64,000 bases of DNA from Rhizobium sophoriradicis (GCF_003939025.1 NZ_RQIH01000008.1:62001-126000); one strand, 5' to 3'. Shown: positions 17,210-27,107, counted from the stretch's first letter. Translations and numbers: made by a program. The notes: generated from the letters alone by a model not told the origin.

Positions 17210-18609
17210 TGAGTCAGCCGGACGGAAGAGAGATACTGGGTAAAGAGCGTCGACAGGCCTTCCGTGATCTCAGACGACGACGATGCCGAGATGAACAGGC
17301 TCTTCGACGATGCGCAGCCGGCAAGCGCATAGGGGATGTAATCCCGCCGCGTGATGCTGCTCGAAACGCCGCTGTCCATGGTGCCGCCCCAGGTGCTCTT
17401 CCAGTTGGCGCTGGCCATGGTCGAGCCGACGGTGGCGTTGTAGCCCCAGTCCGAAGTGATCGGCAGATATTCGGTATAGAGCACCGCCATCGTATTGGAC
17501 TGGTTCTTCAGATAGCCGCACCACTCGGGATTAAGCGGCGCCACCTTATTCCAGTATGAGCCGGGAATCGCCTTTCCCTTGCTCCATACCACTCCGTCGG
17601 TGACCCATTCGCGCTGCGACTGCACGCCGTCCGTCAGCAGGAGAACCAGCTTGAGCGGCGAGCCTGAGGTGGATCCGTCCCCTCCGGCGCCGACTTTCTG
17701 CTTGAGCGTTGCAAGCGATACGTCGAAATAGGTGGCGGCCTTCGAGGTCGAGCTGGTGAGGCCGTAGCTCGCGTCCGCCAAGCGGGTACGCGCCGTATCC
17801 GTGCTCAGCGTCGGGGTCAGAACTTCGGTGAGCGTATCTCCCAGGCTGTAGAGTCCGACCTTGATCCGTTCATGATTGGCGTCGGATTCGTCGATCATGT
17901 CGAGCACTTCGCGGACCGCGTCGCCGGCGACATCGGCACGCAGTTTTATCTTCTTTTCCGAGCTGTATTCATAGTTGTTGGCATATTTCTTCTTGCCGAT
18001 CGTGTGCGCGTCGCCAGTGTGGCAGGCGAACTGGCATCCGATGCCGGCATACATCGTCGCCTGGCCCGATGTCGTCGCCGCCAGGAGCATCGAGGGCGAG
18101 GTGTCGATGACGATATAGACGTTGAGATAGGAGGTGGCCGGTCCCTTGACGGCGCTCGCCACGCTGACGTCGACGCTCTCGATGTTGGCGATCTTCATGA
18201 AGGTGGTCGGAACGGTACCGCTCGCCGTCGCCGTGATGTTGTGGTTGGCCGTATCGATCTCGATCTCACCCAACGAATAGCTGTTGTCCACCTGTGCGTG
18301 GAACCAGTCGGAAACCTTCTTCTTGAGAGTGTCCGCGTCCTCGACATTGTCGATCTGTTTGACCGCGGCGATCAGGGCTGCATCGAGGTCGCTCTGCATC
18401 CTCTGCCGGACATTGTAGCTGCGGATGTAGTCGAAACTTGCGCCGACTGCGACGAGCATCGGCACCAGGCTGAGGGCAACGACGATCGCGACATTGCCGG
18501 TTCTGTCCGTTCCGAAACCGCGAAGCGTGTGCAAGCATCGACCCAATGAAGATGAAAAAACTGACTTCAAAAAACCACCAAACGCCCGGAAATAAAATCG
18601 TGATGGCAA
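17206..18609 (-). CDS. TadG-type protein with von Willebrand A domain
   Basis: The protein of up to 467 aa has an N-terminal TadG-like membrane segment (TGNVAIVVALSLVPMLVAVGASFDYIRSY). A VWA-type domain follows with a complete MIDAS start (NVYIVIDTSPSM, DxSxS) and LKLVLLLTDGVQSQREWV. The domain probably mediates metal-dependent adhesion or pilus assembly outside the inner membrane. Start is uncertain: the longest frame begins at TTG 18609 without a clear ribosome-binding site, and later TTG codons are possible. It is the first gene of the three-gene Tad unit. Confidence 0.82.
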   Translation of the reverse strand: MPSRFYFRAFGGFLKSVFSSSLGRCLHTLRGFGTDRTGNVAIVVALSLVPMLVAVGASFDYIRSYNVRQRMQSDLDAALIAAVKQIDNVEDADTLKKKVSDWFHAQVDNSYSLGEIEIDTANHNITATASGTVPTTFMKIANIESVDVSVASAVKGPATSYLNVYIVIDTSPSMLLAATTSGQATMYAGIGCQFACHTGDAHTIGKKKYANNYEYSSEKKIKLRADVAGDAVREVLDMIDESDANHERIKVGLYSLGDTLTEVLTPTLSTDTARTRLADASYGLTSSTSKAATYFDVSLATLKQKVGAGGDGSTSGSPLKLVLLLTDGVQSQREWVTDGVVWSKGKAIPGSYWNKVAPLNPEWCGYLKNQSNTMAVLYTEYLPITSDWGYNATVGSTMASANWKSTWGGTMDSGVSSSITRRDYIPYALAGCASSKSLFISASSSSEITEGLSTLFTQYLSSVRLTQ

Positions 18610-18756
18610 GATGTTTCAACGAAGCTTAAGTCTTTGTTAAATCTTGTGAGTTCCAGCGACCAGCGGACTGGCGGCGGGCTGTTTGCTGCGCTTATCGTAC
18701 ATCTCTGCGAATCATGGATATTCGTGCCGTACTGCGGTACCGGCCTTCCGTTGCCT

Positions 18757-20007
18757 TCAGCGCTGCATCAGCAGATCGTGCAGGCGCTTCTGAACCTCGT
18801 GCGGCGACATGTTCCTGTTGTTGAAGAAGTCGCCGACCACGGCGATCCAGCCTTCCGACATCTGGGTCGGCATGGCCTGGGACTGGGCGCTGACTTCGCC
18901 CTTATGCGCCTTGATCATCTCCAATCCAAGTTTGCCGCAGCGATCGAGTCCTGATGGATCGACATCGGTGCGGACGGGCAAAGAGCCCTTGATCCGGCTG
19001 AAGGCAACCTGGTTGTCCCGATCGAGCACCATGCGCGCGAAAGCCTGCTGCGCTTGCGCTGTGCCTTCCCGGCTGGTCAGCGGAAAGGCGAAGGCATCGA
19101 TCACCATGAAATAGGCGATGGAGGTGCCGGGAACGAGGCTGCAGTCGAAATCCTTGTCGACGCTGTAGCCGCGCGCCGCAAGTTCGCCCTTGGCCCAGTC
19201 GCCCATGAACTGCATGCCGGCCTTGCCCTGGCCGACCGCCGCAGCCGCATCAGCCCATGTCTTGTCTTTTCGCTGTTCGATCGGCTCCACATAATCGGAC
19301 AGGCGCAGCAGCATATCCAGCGCCTCGATCATGCGCGGGTCCTGCACCAGTTCTGCATCGCCGCTCATCAGCCGGGCATAACCTTCCGGCCCGAACTTGT
19401 GATAGACGATGTCGTTGAAGATGAGCGACACCTCCCATCGGGCGCCGCCGAGCGCGATCGCCCGGCGTCCCGTCGCCTGGATTTTATCGGCCGCATCGAA
19501 AAGCTCGTCCCAGGTCTGCGGCGTCTTCACTCCCGCTTCGGCCAATGCCGCCGTGCTCGTCCACAGCCAGTTCTCGGCATGGATATTGGTCGGCGCAAAA
19601 TAAACCTTTCCCTTGGAGGAGATTCGGTCGAACACCGTCGCGGGAATGACATCGCGCCAGTGATCCGCCTGGGTGACATCGTCTATATCGAGCACGATGC
19701 CCATTTCCGGCAGTTCGCGTGATCCTTCGTTGGCATTCCACTGCATCACAGCCGGCGCATATCCGTTGGCAATGCGGTCGCTCACGACCCGCTGGACCGC
19801 GACCTTATTCTCCGCCGGCATGTCGACCCATTGGTTGCCGGCCGCTGCCCAGGCCTTGCGGTAAACATCGAGCGCCGCCGCCTCGCTTTTAGACACCCAG
19901 AAATGCACGACGTCCACCGCCATGCCCTCTGCCGCGAAAGCCTGCGCCACAGGAGCTACCGTCGCCAGGGTCGTGGCGAGCCACGTCCGTATGATTGCCC
20001 GTCTCAT
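18757..20007 (-). CDS. Extracellular solute-binding protein, family 1 (sugar type), orphan
   Basis: The 416-aa protein has a signal peptide (MRRAIIRTWLATTLATVAPVAQ, then AFAAEG) and the fold of maltose-type binding proteins: VVHFWVSKSEAAALDVYRKAW, GKAGMQFMGDWAKGELAARG, AFAFPLTSREGTAQAQQAFARMVL. It would capture a sugar in the periplasm. ATG 20007 has AGAGGAAA upstream. No permease or ATPase genes accompany it. Instead it follows a membrane GGDEF-EAL protein by 53 bp on the same strand, so a sensory rather than transport role is conceivable. Confidence 0.88.
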   Translation of the reverse strand: MRRAIIRTWLATTLATVAPVAQAFAAEGMAVDVVHFWVSKSEAAALDVYRKAWAAAGNQWVDMPAENKVAVQRVVSDRIANGYAPAVMQWNANEGSRELPEMGIVLDIDDVTQADHWRDVIPATVFDRISSKGKVYFAPTNIHAENWLWTSTAALAEAGVKTPQTWDELFDAADKIQATGRRAIALGGARWEVSLIFNDIVYHKFGPEGYARLMSGDAELVQDPRMIEALDMLLRLSDYVEPIEQRKDKTWADAAAAVGQGKAGMQFMGDWAKGELAARGYSVDKDFDCSLVPGTSIAYFMVIDAFAFPLTSREGTAQAQQAFARMVLDRDNQVAFSRIKGSLPVRTDVDPSGLDRCGKLGLEMIKAHKGEVSAQSQAMPTQMSEGWIAVVGDFFNNRNMSPHEVQKRLHDLLMQR

Positions 20008-20060
20008 TCGATTTCCTCTTTCGTCGATGATTGTGCCGCCCCGTGCCCGTGCAGCGCGGT

Positions 20061-22178
20061 TCAGGAGACCATTACAGCCGGCGATTTGCGGGATCGCCCT
20101 GATATTCCGCGCACCGGCGGCCGGCGAACCAATCGTTCCGCCACGAGGGCCGGTTCCGGTTTGCCGAACAGATAACCCTGGCCGATGTCGCAACCCGCAT
20201 GCAGGAGGAAGTCCCGCTGGACCTCCTCCTCGATGCCTTCCGCCACGCACCGTTTGCCGAGGTTGCGCGCCAGATCGATGATCGCCCTGACGATCTGTTC
20301 CGATCGGACATCCTTGCCGATTTCGGCAACGAAGCTGCGGTCGATCTTCAGTTCGTCGAAGGGGAAGTCACGCAGATGGACGAGCGACGCAAAGCCGGTG
20401 CCGAAATCGTCGAGCGAGACCGAAACTCCATGCTTGCGGAAGCGGGAGATGGTCTCGGCGATCTGATTGGCGCCGCGATTGAGAAAGACGTCTTCAGTGA
20501 TCTCGATGGAAAAATCGAGCCAGTCGAGCCGGTTTGCTTCGACCGCCGCGGCGATAAGGTCGTAACCGTCATCGCCGACCAGCAGGGCCTCCGGCAGATT
20601 GATGGCGACCGATCCCACGCTGAGCCCGGCTGCCTGCCATGCTCTGAGGTCGCGGGCGACGGTGTTGACGATACAGCGCGTCATCCCCTGTATAAGGTGA
20701 CCTTCCATAAGCGGCAGGAAGCGTCCCGGCGGTAGAATGCCGAGCTGGGGATGACGCCAGCGCACCAATGCCTCGAAGCCGAGGTGCCTGCTGGTCTGCA
20801 GGTTGACCTTCTGCTGGTAGTAGACGACGAACTCGTCGCGATCGGCGGCGAAGGCGAGGGCGCTCGCAAGCCGGTTCTGCTCCAGACGCTGGGCGAAGGA
20901 GCTTTCGTCGAAAATGACGGCGGTATTGCGCTTGGCCTTTGCGGCATAAAGCGCCAGATCGGCAACGCGCATGAGGGTCGCCTCGTCTGAGGCATGGCCC
21001 GGCACGACCGCGCCGCCGAGGCTGGCCGAAACCGGCAGCGACCGGCCCTCGAACTGGCATTCCGTCGCAATGGCTGCGACTGCGCGCCCGGCAATTCCTT
21101 CCAGCGTCGCCGCATCTGAAATGCCCGGAAGCAGTGCGGCGAACTCGTCGCCGCCAAGCCGCGCGACGATATCGCCGGACCGGAACGTCTTCTGCAGCGC
21201 GCGCGCGACATGGCTCAGAACCGCATCTCCCGCCGGATGACCAAAACTGTCATTGGTGGCCTTAAAGTGGTCGAGGTCGACCAACAGCATGGAAAAGCCT
21301 GCCCCCGTCCGCTCAAGGGAGCCAAACAGCCCGTTCAGCGCCTCGTTGAACGACGATCGGTTGCCAAGGCCCGTCAAGGTATCGGTATGCGCCAGATGCG
21401 TCAGCTTGATCTCGAAATCCAGGGTCCGGCGGTGTTCGGTGCGCAATTTGACGAGGAGCGGTATGAAAAGGATGAGGGTCGCAAGGATGAGCGTCGCGGC
21501 GGTGAGGCTGAGCAGCACGGCACTGATAAGGCGCGTGTGATCGATGCTGACATCGCTCCGGTCATGCGCGCTCTCGATCAAGGCGCTGAACTGACGCATC
21601 AGCGTGCTGTCCGAGGAAACGGCAAAGTCGATTGGTCCCCAGAAGCTGTAACGTTCCCGTCGATCCTGCAGTTTTGCTGACACGACGCGTTCGGCCCTCT
21701 GAAGGAAATCCTCCAACCGTCCGTCGAGTTCGCGCCGCAATTTCTCGGACGCGCCGTCCTGTCCGTTCAGCAGTTCCAGAAGGTTCGCCTCGACCTGCGT
21801 ATTCAGCCCCTTCAACTCCACGCTCATGGAGTGGATGTCGTCGATTGCCCTCTGAACGTCCTCGACCATCGGCCTGATAACATATTCAGGCATATTCGGG
21901 TCGGCCGAAGCGCGCATGATGGCGCGCGTCTGGGTGGCCAGTTGCTGGAAGCGGATGAATTGGCGTCCGATCACATAGCTGATGTTCTGCTGCAGCGAAT
22001 GGCGATCGAGAGCCACCTTGACCGTCAGGAAGGTTGACCCGATCAGAACTGTCATGACCACGACGGCGAGGACGTAATGGCGCCCGATGGAGCGGATATA
22101 TTTCGCTACGGAGGAATGGGACTCACCGGCCGGCATCACTGTATTTTCCAAATCCGAACCCCACCATTCGCGCTTCAT
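20061..22178 (-). CDS. Membrane GGDEF-EAL cyclic-di-GMP protein
   Basis: The protein of about 705 aa has two membrane helices (YVLAVVVMTVLIGSTFLTVKVAL near residue 36-58 and LISAVLLSLTAATLILATLILFIPLLV near 217-243) enclosing a periplasmic sensor region. These are followed by a GGDEF domain (ARLGGDEFAALL, with the RSGD inhibitory site five residues earlier) and an EAL domain (FEALVRWRHP, IEITEDVFL, LDDFGTGFASL, LKIDRSF, EGIEEE). Both active sites look intact, so it may make or degrade c-di-GMP depending on the signal. The start could be ATG 22178 or the later MPAGESH at about 22136. It is probably cotranscribed with the solute-binding protein downstream. Confidence 0.9.
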   Translation of the reverse strand: MKREWWGSDLENTVMPAGESHSSVAKYIRSIGRHYVLAVVVMTVLIGSTFLTVKVALDRHSLQQNISYVIGRQFIRFQQLATQTRAIMRASADPNMPEYVIRPMVEDVQRAIDDIHSMSVELKGLNTQVEANLLELLNGQDGASEKLRRELDGRLEDFLQRAERVVSAKLQDRRERYSFWGPIDFAVSSDSTLMRQFSALIESAHDRSDVSIDHTRLISAVLLSLTAATLILATLILFIPLLVKLRTEHRRTLDFEIKLTHLAHTDTLTGLGNRSSFNEALNGLFGSLERTGAGFSMLLVDLDHFKATNDSFGHPAGDAVLSHVARALQKTFRSGDIVARLGGDEFAALLPGISDAATLEGIAGRAVAAIATECQFEGRSLPVSASLGGAVVPGHASDEATLMRVADLALYAAKAKRNTAVIFDESSFAQRLEQNRLASALAFAADRDEFVVYYQQKVNLQTSRHLGFEALVRWRHPQLGILPPGRFLPLMEGHLIQGMTRCIVNTVARDLRAWQAAGLSVGSVAINLPEALLVGDDGYDLIAAAVEANRLDWLDFSIEITEDVFLNRGANQIAETISRFRKHGVSVSLDDFGTGFASLVHLRDFPFDELKIDRSFVAEIGKDVRSEQIVRAIIDLARNLGKRCVAEGIEEEVQRDFLLHAGCDIGQGYLFGKPEPALVAERLVRRPPVRGISGRSRKSPAVMVS

Positions 22179-23063
22179 CAAAACAAGACAGGCCGAACGG
22201 CCTCCGGGACAACTGCTTCACAATCATTTGCAAGAGATCGGCCATCATGGCCCGGTCCTGCGCGTCGGGTGCGGCGCGCCGGGAGAATGGAGTTCAGATC
22301 GCCGCCTGCCTTGGACCGATCTCGTGATCGACGTCCAGCCGGCGACATCTTGTGGGAGCTTTGAGCAAGCCAGGGCGGCGCGATCCGCGGTCAGCTATTC
22401 CAGGGGGCGAGGATATTCAGCATCGCGATCGCGCCCGCTGTACTGCCTCTGGATTGATGGTCATAGGCATGCGTACTATCAAACATTTCCACCTCTGAAC
22501 GCGCTGTCGAACAACGCGGATTTTTGGCTCGTCTCTGAACCCGTCTTCATGGCGGAGAAGTACAAGCAGCACCTCGTTCGGTGGCCCAGCTTGTCGTTCC
22601 CTGGTTTAAGAAGCGTAAAAAAATGCAACGAAACCAGGTCCTTGCCACAGGCCCATACGAAATCGTCGTGATCTGGCCAGAGGGTTCGGATTCCGGATAA
22701 TTGCCTACCTGATTTCCAAACCTAGGCCTTTTCGGACGTGCCGTTTAAACAAAACGCAAGGTAGACCACGACAGGCAAGGCAGTGTTGCCGGAGAAGACG
22801 AGAAATTATGAGTATCCATATTGCGTCGACGCGATCCGCTTCGCGCGACGAAATTTGCTGAGCTGCCGGAGACCACAGCCATCTCTTAATTTTCTGGCCG
22901 CAATATCCGATGCCAAGCCGACATGCTTGGTCGCGGCGGACCGGAGTCTTTGCATCCGATCTCAGGCCATAACTTCCCCTCAAATGATTTGGGTGGCCTT
23001 TGCTAAAGATTCTCGACCGGATGGATGACGCATCCGGTTGTTGCCCATGGTTGAGGAAGATCA
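22179..23063. other. 885-bp region without a convincing gene
   Basis: Between the two c-di-GMP genes only short or overlapping frames exist. A plus-strand frame of 194 codons (22087-22671) overlaps the start of the antisense GGDEF-EAL gene and has no recognisable motif. A 53-codon frame ending at 22700 and a minus-strand frame at 22705-23256 are equally anonymous; the latter overlaps the next gene. The base composition is more mixed than in the neighbours, so the stretch may contain decayed sequence plus promoters for both flanking genes. Confidence 0.5.
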
Positions 23064-25589
23064 ATGATGACCGTGTCCCAGTCGCTTCGCCAGCCGGCCC
23101 TCCGTACAGAAGGGCACGACCGAGACGCGGCAGTCGATCGGGAGGCCCTGCTCGGGGCCTTGCTCGGCACCTTTCCGCTTCCGGTCTTCTACAAGAACCG
23201 GCATGGGCGCTACCTTGGCTGCAACAAGGCCTTCGAGAGTCTGCTTGGTCATGCACGCAATGGGATCATCGGGAAAACCGACGCCGATCTCGATCCGCAC
23301 CATCATACGGAATGGCATCTGACGCAAGACGATGTTTGCCCCGAAAGCGGCGGGGCCCAACACTGCGAGACCAAAATCACGACAGCTGGCGGTGCGGTGC
23401 GTGATGTCGTCGTCAACAAGGTGGTGTTGTCGGGAGCAAACGGCGCCGCCGGCGTGATCGGCGCCATCGTCGACATTACCGAGCACAAGCAGGCGGGGCG
23501 GGATCTCAAGAAGGCGCTTGAATTTGCCGAAGGAATCATCACCGCCATTCCCGATGTCCTCTTCGAGGTGGATGAGGACGGCCGGTATCTTCAGGTCTGG
23601 ACACGAAATCCGGAACTGCTGGCCCAGCAGAAGGAGATGCTGCTCGGAAGGACTGTCAATGACGTCCTTGCGCCCGATCAGGCCGCCATCGCGATGGAGG
23701 CGTTGCGCGAGGCCGCCAAGGAGGGCGTTGCCTATGGGCGATGCATTTCCATCGCCCTGCCGAACGGCGAGAGGCGGTGGTTCGAACTCTCCGTGGCCAG
23801 ACGGCCGAGTGCCGATCCTGCTGCCGCGACCACGCTCCTGGCGTTCTCGCGCGACATTACCGAGCGGAAGCAGGCGGAAGACGCCATCAACCTGGTGCGA
23901 ATGCAGCTGCTCAGCGTGCTTCGGACCATGCCCGATATGGTGTGGGTCAAGGACATGGACGGTGTCTATCTGCTGTGCAACCACGCCTTCGAGCGGCTGA
24001 CCGGATTGGCGGAAGCCGACGTTGTCGGGAAAACCGATTTCGAGCTGTTCGACGTCGAAAGGGCGCGGTTTTTTCGGGAATCGGACAAGGCGGCTGTCGA
24101 GGCTGGAGAATGCATCCTCAGCGATGAGGAATGGGTCATTTCTCAGGAGAACGGGCAATCTGTTCTGCTTGAAACACGCAAGGTGCCGGTCATGGATGCA
24201 GGGGGAGGCGTCGTCGGGGTTCTCGGTGTGGCGCGCGACGTTACCGAATTGAACGTCTCGCGCCAGAAAATCCACCAGATGGCCTTTTACGATCCCCTGA
24301 CCTCCTTGCCGAACCGATCGCTGTTCAACGACCGGCTGCGGCAGATGATCACTTCAGCCGTGTCGCGAGGTCAGCGGGCCGGCGTGGCGCTGATCGACAT
24401 CGACCACTTCAAGGTGGTCAACGATACGATGGGGCATCCCGTCGGCGATGAACTGCTCTGCCAGGCGGCGGCCCGCCTCAAGGCGAGCGTCCGCGACTAC
24501 GACACTGTCGCCCGTCTCGGCGGCGATGAATTCGCGATCCTGCTGCCGGAGATCCGTCAGGGCGACGACCTCGGCCGGATTGCCGGCACGATCCTCGAGA
24601 GGTTCAAGGAAGGCTTTCTGCTGGATGGCAAGGAAGTGTTCATTTCGTGCAGCGTCGGCATCGCGCTCTATCCCGATGACAGCGCCGACGTCAACGATCT
24701 CGTGAAATACGCCGACTCCGCGATGTATCTCGCCAAACGCTCGGGGCGAAACAGCTTTCGCTTCTATTCAAAGGACCTGACGGCGAGCGCCGAAGAGCGC
24801 ATGCGGCTGGAATCAGATTTGCGCCGTGCCATCGAGCGTGGTGAATTGGAGTTGCACTACCAGCCCAAGGTGCTCCTGGACAGCGGCGCCATGATCGGAT
24901 CCGAGGCCCTGTTGAGATGGCGCCACCCGGACATGGGCATGGTTCCTCCCTTCCGCTTCATTCCGGTCGCGGAAGATACGGGGCTGATCGTGGAGCTCGG
25001 CCGATGGGTGCTGCGTGAGGCGTGCGAGACGGCCGCCGAGCTGAATGCCGACGGCCGGATACCGCACAAGGTAGCAATCAACCTGTCGGTCAAGCAGTTC
25101 CAGTCCGCCGGCTTGATAAAGTCTATCGCCGAGATTCTTGAGGAGACCGGCTGCCGCGCCGAATGGGTCGAAATCGAAATCACCGAAAGCCTGCTTCTGG
25201 ATCAGAAGGATGAAACGTTGCATATGCTTTCCGAGCTTCGGAGCATGGGATTTTCGATCGCCATCGATGATTTCGGCACGGGCTATTCGGCGCTGAACTA
25301 TCTGGCCCGTTTTCCCATCGACACGCTGAAGATCGACCGCTCTTTCATCAACAGCGCCGACAAGCGTAACGAGGAACTTGTCAAGGCGATCCTCTCCATC
25401 GCGCGCTGCCTCGGCCAAAATGTGGTGGCCGAAGGCGTCGAGACCGCCGAGCAGGCAGCCTTCCTGGCGGCCCACGGATGCGCATCCGCGCAAGGTTTCC
25501 TCTACAGCAAAGCCCTGCCGAAGATGGAAATCATGGCTCTGCGGCTGGCCTCTTCGATGGGCGAGTCTCCCGCAAGCGCGATGCCCTAG
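23064..25589 (+). CDS. PAS-GGDEF-EAL cyclic-di-GMP protein
   Basis: The 841-aa protein has no membrane segment. It carries three PAS modules (about residues 30-140, 150-280 and 290-400, each ending in a DITE-type motif such as AIVDITEHKQ, SRDITERKQ and ARDVTELNV). A GGDEF domain follows (ARLGGDEFAILL, with the inhibitory site RDYD) and then an EAL domain (SEALLRWRHP, INLSVKQFQ, IEITESLLL, DDFGTGYSAL, LKIDRSF, EGVETAEQAA). It is a cytosolic sensor that should make and/or break c-di-GMP, controlling surface life. ATG 23064 or 23067 follows GAGGAAGA. It is divergent from the membrane GGDEF-EAL protein. Confidence 0.92.
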   Translation: MMTVSQSLRQPALRTEGHDRDAAVDREALLGALLGTFPLPVFYKNRHGRYLGCNKAFESLLGHARNGIIGKTDADLDPHHHTEWHLTQDDVCPESGGAQHCETKITTAGGAVRDVVVNKVVLSGANGAAGVIGAIVDITEHKQAGRDLKKALEFAEGIITAIPDVLFEVDEDGRYLQVWTRNPELLAQQKEMLLGRTVNDVLAPDQAAIAMEALREAAKEGVAYGRCISIALPNGERRWFELSVARRPSADPAAATTLLAFSRDITERKQAEDAINLVRMQLLSVLRTMPDMVWVKDMDGVYLLCNHAFERLTGLAEADVVGKTDFELFDVERARFFRESDKAAVEAGECILSDEEWVISQENGQSVLLETRKVPVMDAGGGVVGVLGVARDVTELNVSRQKIHQMAFYDPLTSLPNRSLFNDRLRQMITSAVSRGQRAGVALIDIDHFKVVNDTMGHPVGDELLCQAAARLKASVRDYDTVARLGGDEFAILLPEIRQGDDLGRIAGTILERFKEGFLLDGKEVFISCSVGIALYPDDSADVNDLVKYADSAMYLAKRSGRNSFRFYSKDLTASAEERMRLESDLRRAIERGELELHYQPKVLLDSGAMIGSEALLRWRHPDMGMVPPFRFIPVAEDTGLIVELGRWVLREACETAAELNADGRIPHKVAINLSVKQFQSAGLIKSIAEILEETGCRAEWVEIEITESLLLDQKDETLHMLSELRSMGFSIAIDDFGTGYSALNYLARFPIDTLKIDRSFINSADKRNEELVKAILSIARCLGQNVVAEGVETAEQAAFLAAHGCASAQGFLYSKALPKMEIMALRLASSMGESPASAMP

Positions 25590-25592
25590 CCC

Positions 25593-26549
25593 TCAGCCGC
25601 CGATTTCCCTGGAGCCGTGTTCGACGCCGTCCTGACGTCCCCGATCTCGGACCGTGCCCGAAAGCCTCGTCCGAAGCTCCGCCATCAGCCATCTCGCCGC
25701 AGGTCCGGGCGGGTTTGCAACGTTGCGTATCACGTGGATCGGATATTCATCCTGATCGAAGGCAGGAAACCGGAGATGGACGAGACGGCTATCGGCAAGA
25801 TCGTCCTTGACTAGATAGGCCGGAAGCCCGCCCCAGCCCAGTCCGCCGCGGATGAAAAGATGCTTCGTTGCATTGTCGCTGACCCGCCAGGTCTTGAGCG
25901 AAAATACGTTGAAATCGCGGCCCTTGGTCAGCCCCGAGGCGTCATAGACGACGAGCTGGGTTTCATCGCGCACGTCGGCAAGGTTTAGCGGCCGGCGCAG
26001 CATGCCGAGAGGATGGTCGGCGGCGGCGACCGGGATCATCGCCGACTGGCCGATCCGCTCGAAAACGATCTGATCGTTCCTGGTTGCCATGGCACCGCCG
26101 AAGCCGACGGCGGCCTTTCCTGCCATGACCGCATCCATGACGATCCCGAGCGTGCCGACGGTCACGTTCAGTGAGACGGTCGGATAATGAGTGCGGAAGG
26201 CGCGCAGCACGTCGACGACGATATCCGACGGCACGATGGCGCTCATCGCGACATTGAGTTCCGCCTCCAGTCCATCGCTCAAAGCGCGCACGCGTGCCCG
26301 CATCAGGTCGAGGTCGCCGAGCAGCCGGCGCGCATCCTCCAGCACGGATCGGCCGGCCTCCGTAAGCTGCGGCCGCTTGGTGCCGGAACGGCTGAAAAGC
26401 GCCACGCGCAGCTGTGCTTCGAGATTGGCGATCGTATAGCTAATGACCGACTGCGTGCGGTTCAGCGCGCGGGAGGCTGCCGAGAAACTGCCTTTCTCCA
26501 CCACGGTCAGGAATACGTGAAGCTGATCCAAGGTCGGATGCGGCTGCAT
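25593..26549 (-). CDS. LysR-family transcriptional regulator
   Basis: The 318-aa protein has the LysR helix-turn-helix near the N-terminus (LDQLHVFLTVVEKGSFSAASRALN, QSVISYTIANLEAQLRVALFSRS) and the substrate-binding domain with the typical GTLGIVMDAVMAGKAAVGFGG. It is divergent from a DoxX-family membrane protein gene with a 126-bp gap, the usual place for its operator and target promoter. The effector is unknown. Its stop is 3 bp from the convergent PAS-GGDEF-EAL gene. Confidence 0.92.
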   Translation of the reverse strand: MQPHPTLDQLHVFLTVVEKGSFSAASRALNRTQSVISYTIANLEAQLRVALFSRSGTKRPQLTEAGRSVLEDARRLLGDLDLMRARVRALSDGLEAELNVAMSAIVPSDIVVDVLRAFRTHYPTVSLNVTVGTLGIVMDAVMAGKAAVGFGGAMATRNDQIVFERIGQSAMIPVAAADHPLGMLRRPLNLADVRDETQLVVYDASGLTKGRDFNVFSLKTWRVSDNATKHLFIRGGLGWGGLPAYLVKDDLADSRLVHLRFPAFDQDEYPIHVIRNVANPPGPAARWLMAELRTRLSGTVRDRGRQDGVEHGSREIGG

Positions 26550-26675
26550 ATCTCATCGATCCAGTCGATAAATTATTTCGAAAATATACCGATTTTCACG
26601 ATGGGTAGCCAGCTTTATCTGTAAGGCTAATTCAAGGCTGCCTGCCGCAGCCAGCCATCGTTCAGGAGGTTCGAG

Positions 26676-27107
26676 TTGTCCAATGCTACGACCATTTCGC
26701 CAGCGCCCCGTGCGGGAAGATTGCTGCAGATCGCGATATGGTCCGCGCAGGTGCTCATCTTCGCCGCTTTCACCTTGTTCGGCTGCATGAAATTCTTCAT
26801 GCCGGTCGATCAATTGGCGGCGATGTGGGTCTGGCCGGGCCAGGTTCCCGCCTGGTTTTTACGGCTCATGGGCATCATCGATTTTGCCGGCGGCGTCGGC
26901 GTCCTGCTGCCGGCCCTGACCCGCATCCAGCCGCGTCTGACCGTGCTTGCGGCGATTGGCTGCGTGCTGCTGCAGATCGCTGCGATGATCTTTCATCTCT
27001 CCCGCGGCGAAGCGCCGGCCCTGCCGCTCAACGTTATCCTGCTTGGCCTTTCCGCCTTCATCCTCTGGGGCCGCGGCAGGCGGGCGCCTGTAACGCCGCG
27101 CGGATAA
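26676..27107 (+). CDS. DoxX-family membrane protein
   Basis: The 143-aa protein has about four transmembrane helices (LLQIAIWSAQVLIFAAFTLFG; LRLMGIIDFAGGVGVLLPAL; LTVLAAIGCVLLQIAAMIFHL; LPLNVILLGLSAFILWG), as in the DoxX/DoxD-like family, whose members act in quinone or oxidative-stress membrane complexes. The start is TTG 26676, supported by GGAGG 6 nt upstream; no ATG is available in frame. Regulation by the divergent LysR gene is likely from the layout. Confidence 0.85.
   Translation: MSNATTISPAPRAGRLLQIAIWSAQVLIFAAFTLFGCMKFFMPVDQLAAMWVWPGQVPAWFLRLMGIIDFAGGVGVLLPALTRIQPRLTVLAAIGCVLLQIAAMIFHLSRGEAPALPLNVILLGLSAFILWGRGRRAPVTPRG

Noticed and set aside
22087..22671. Plus-strand frame of 194 codons between the c-di-GMP genes
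   Set aside because: It starts inside the antisense GGDEF-EAL gene, has no recognisable domain and no good ribosome-binding site.
22705..23256. Minus-strand frame of 183 codons
   Set aside because: It overlaps the first 190 bp of the PAS-GGDEF-EAL gene, is Arg-rich in the way of a shadow frame and has no motif.
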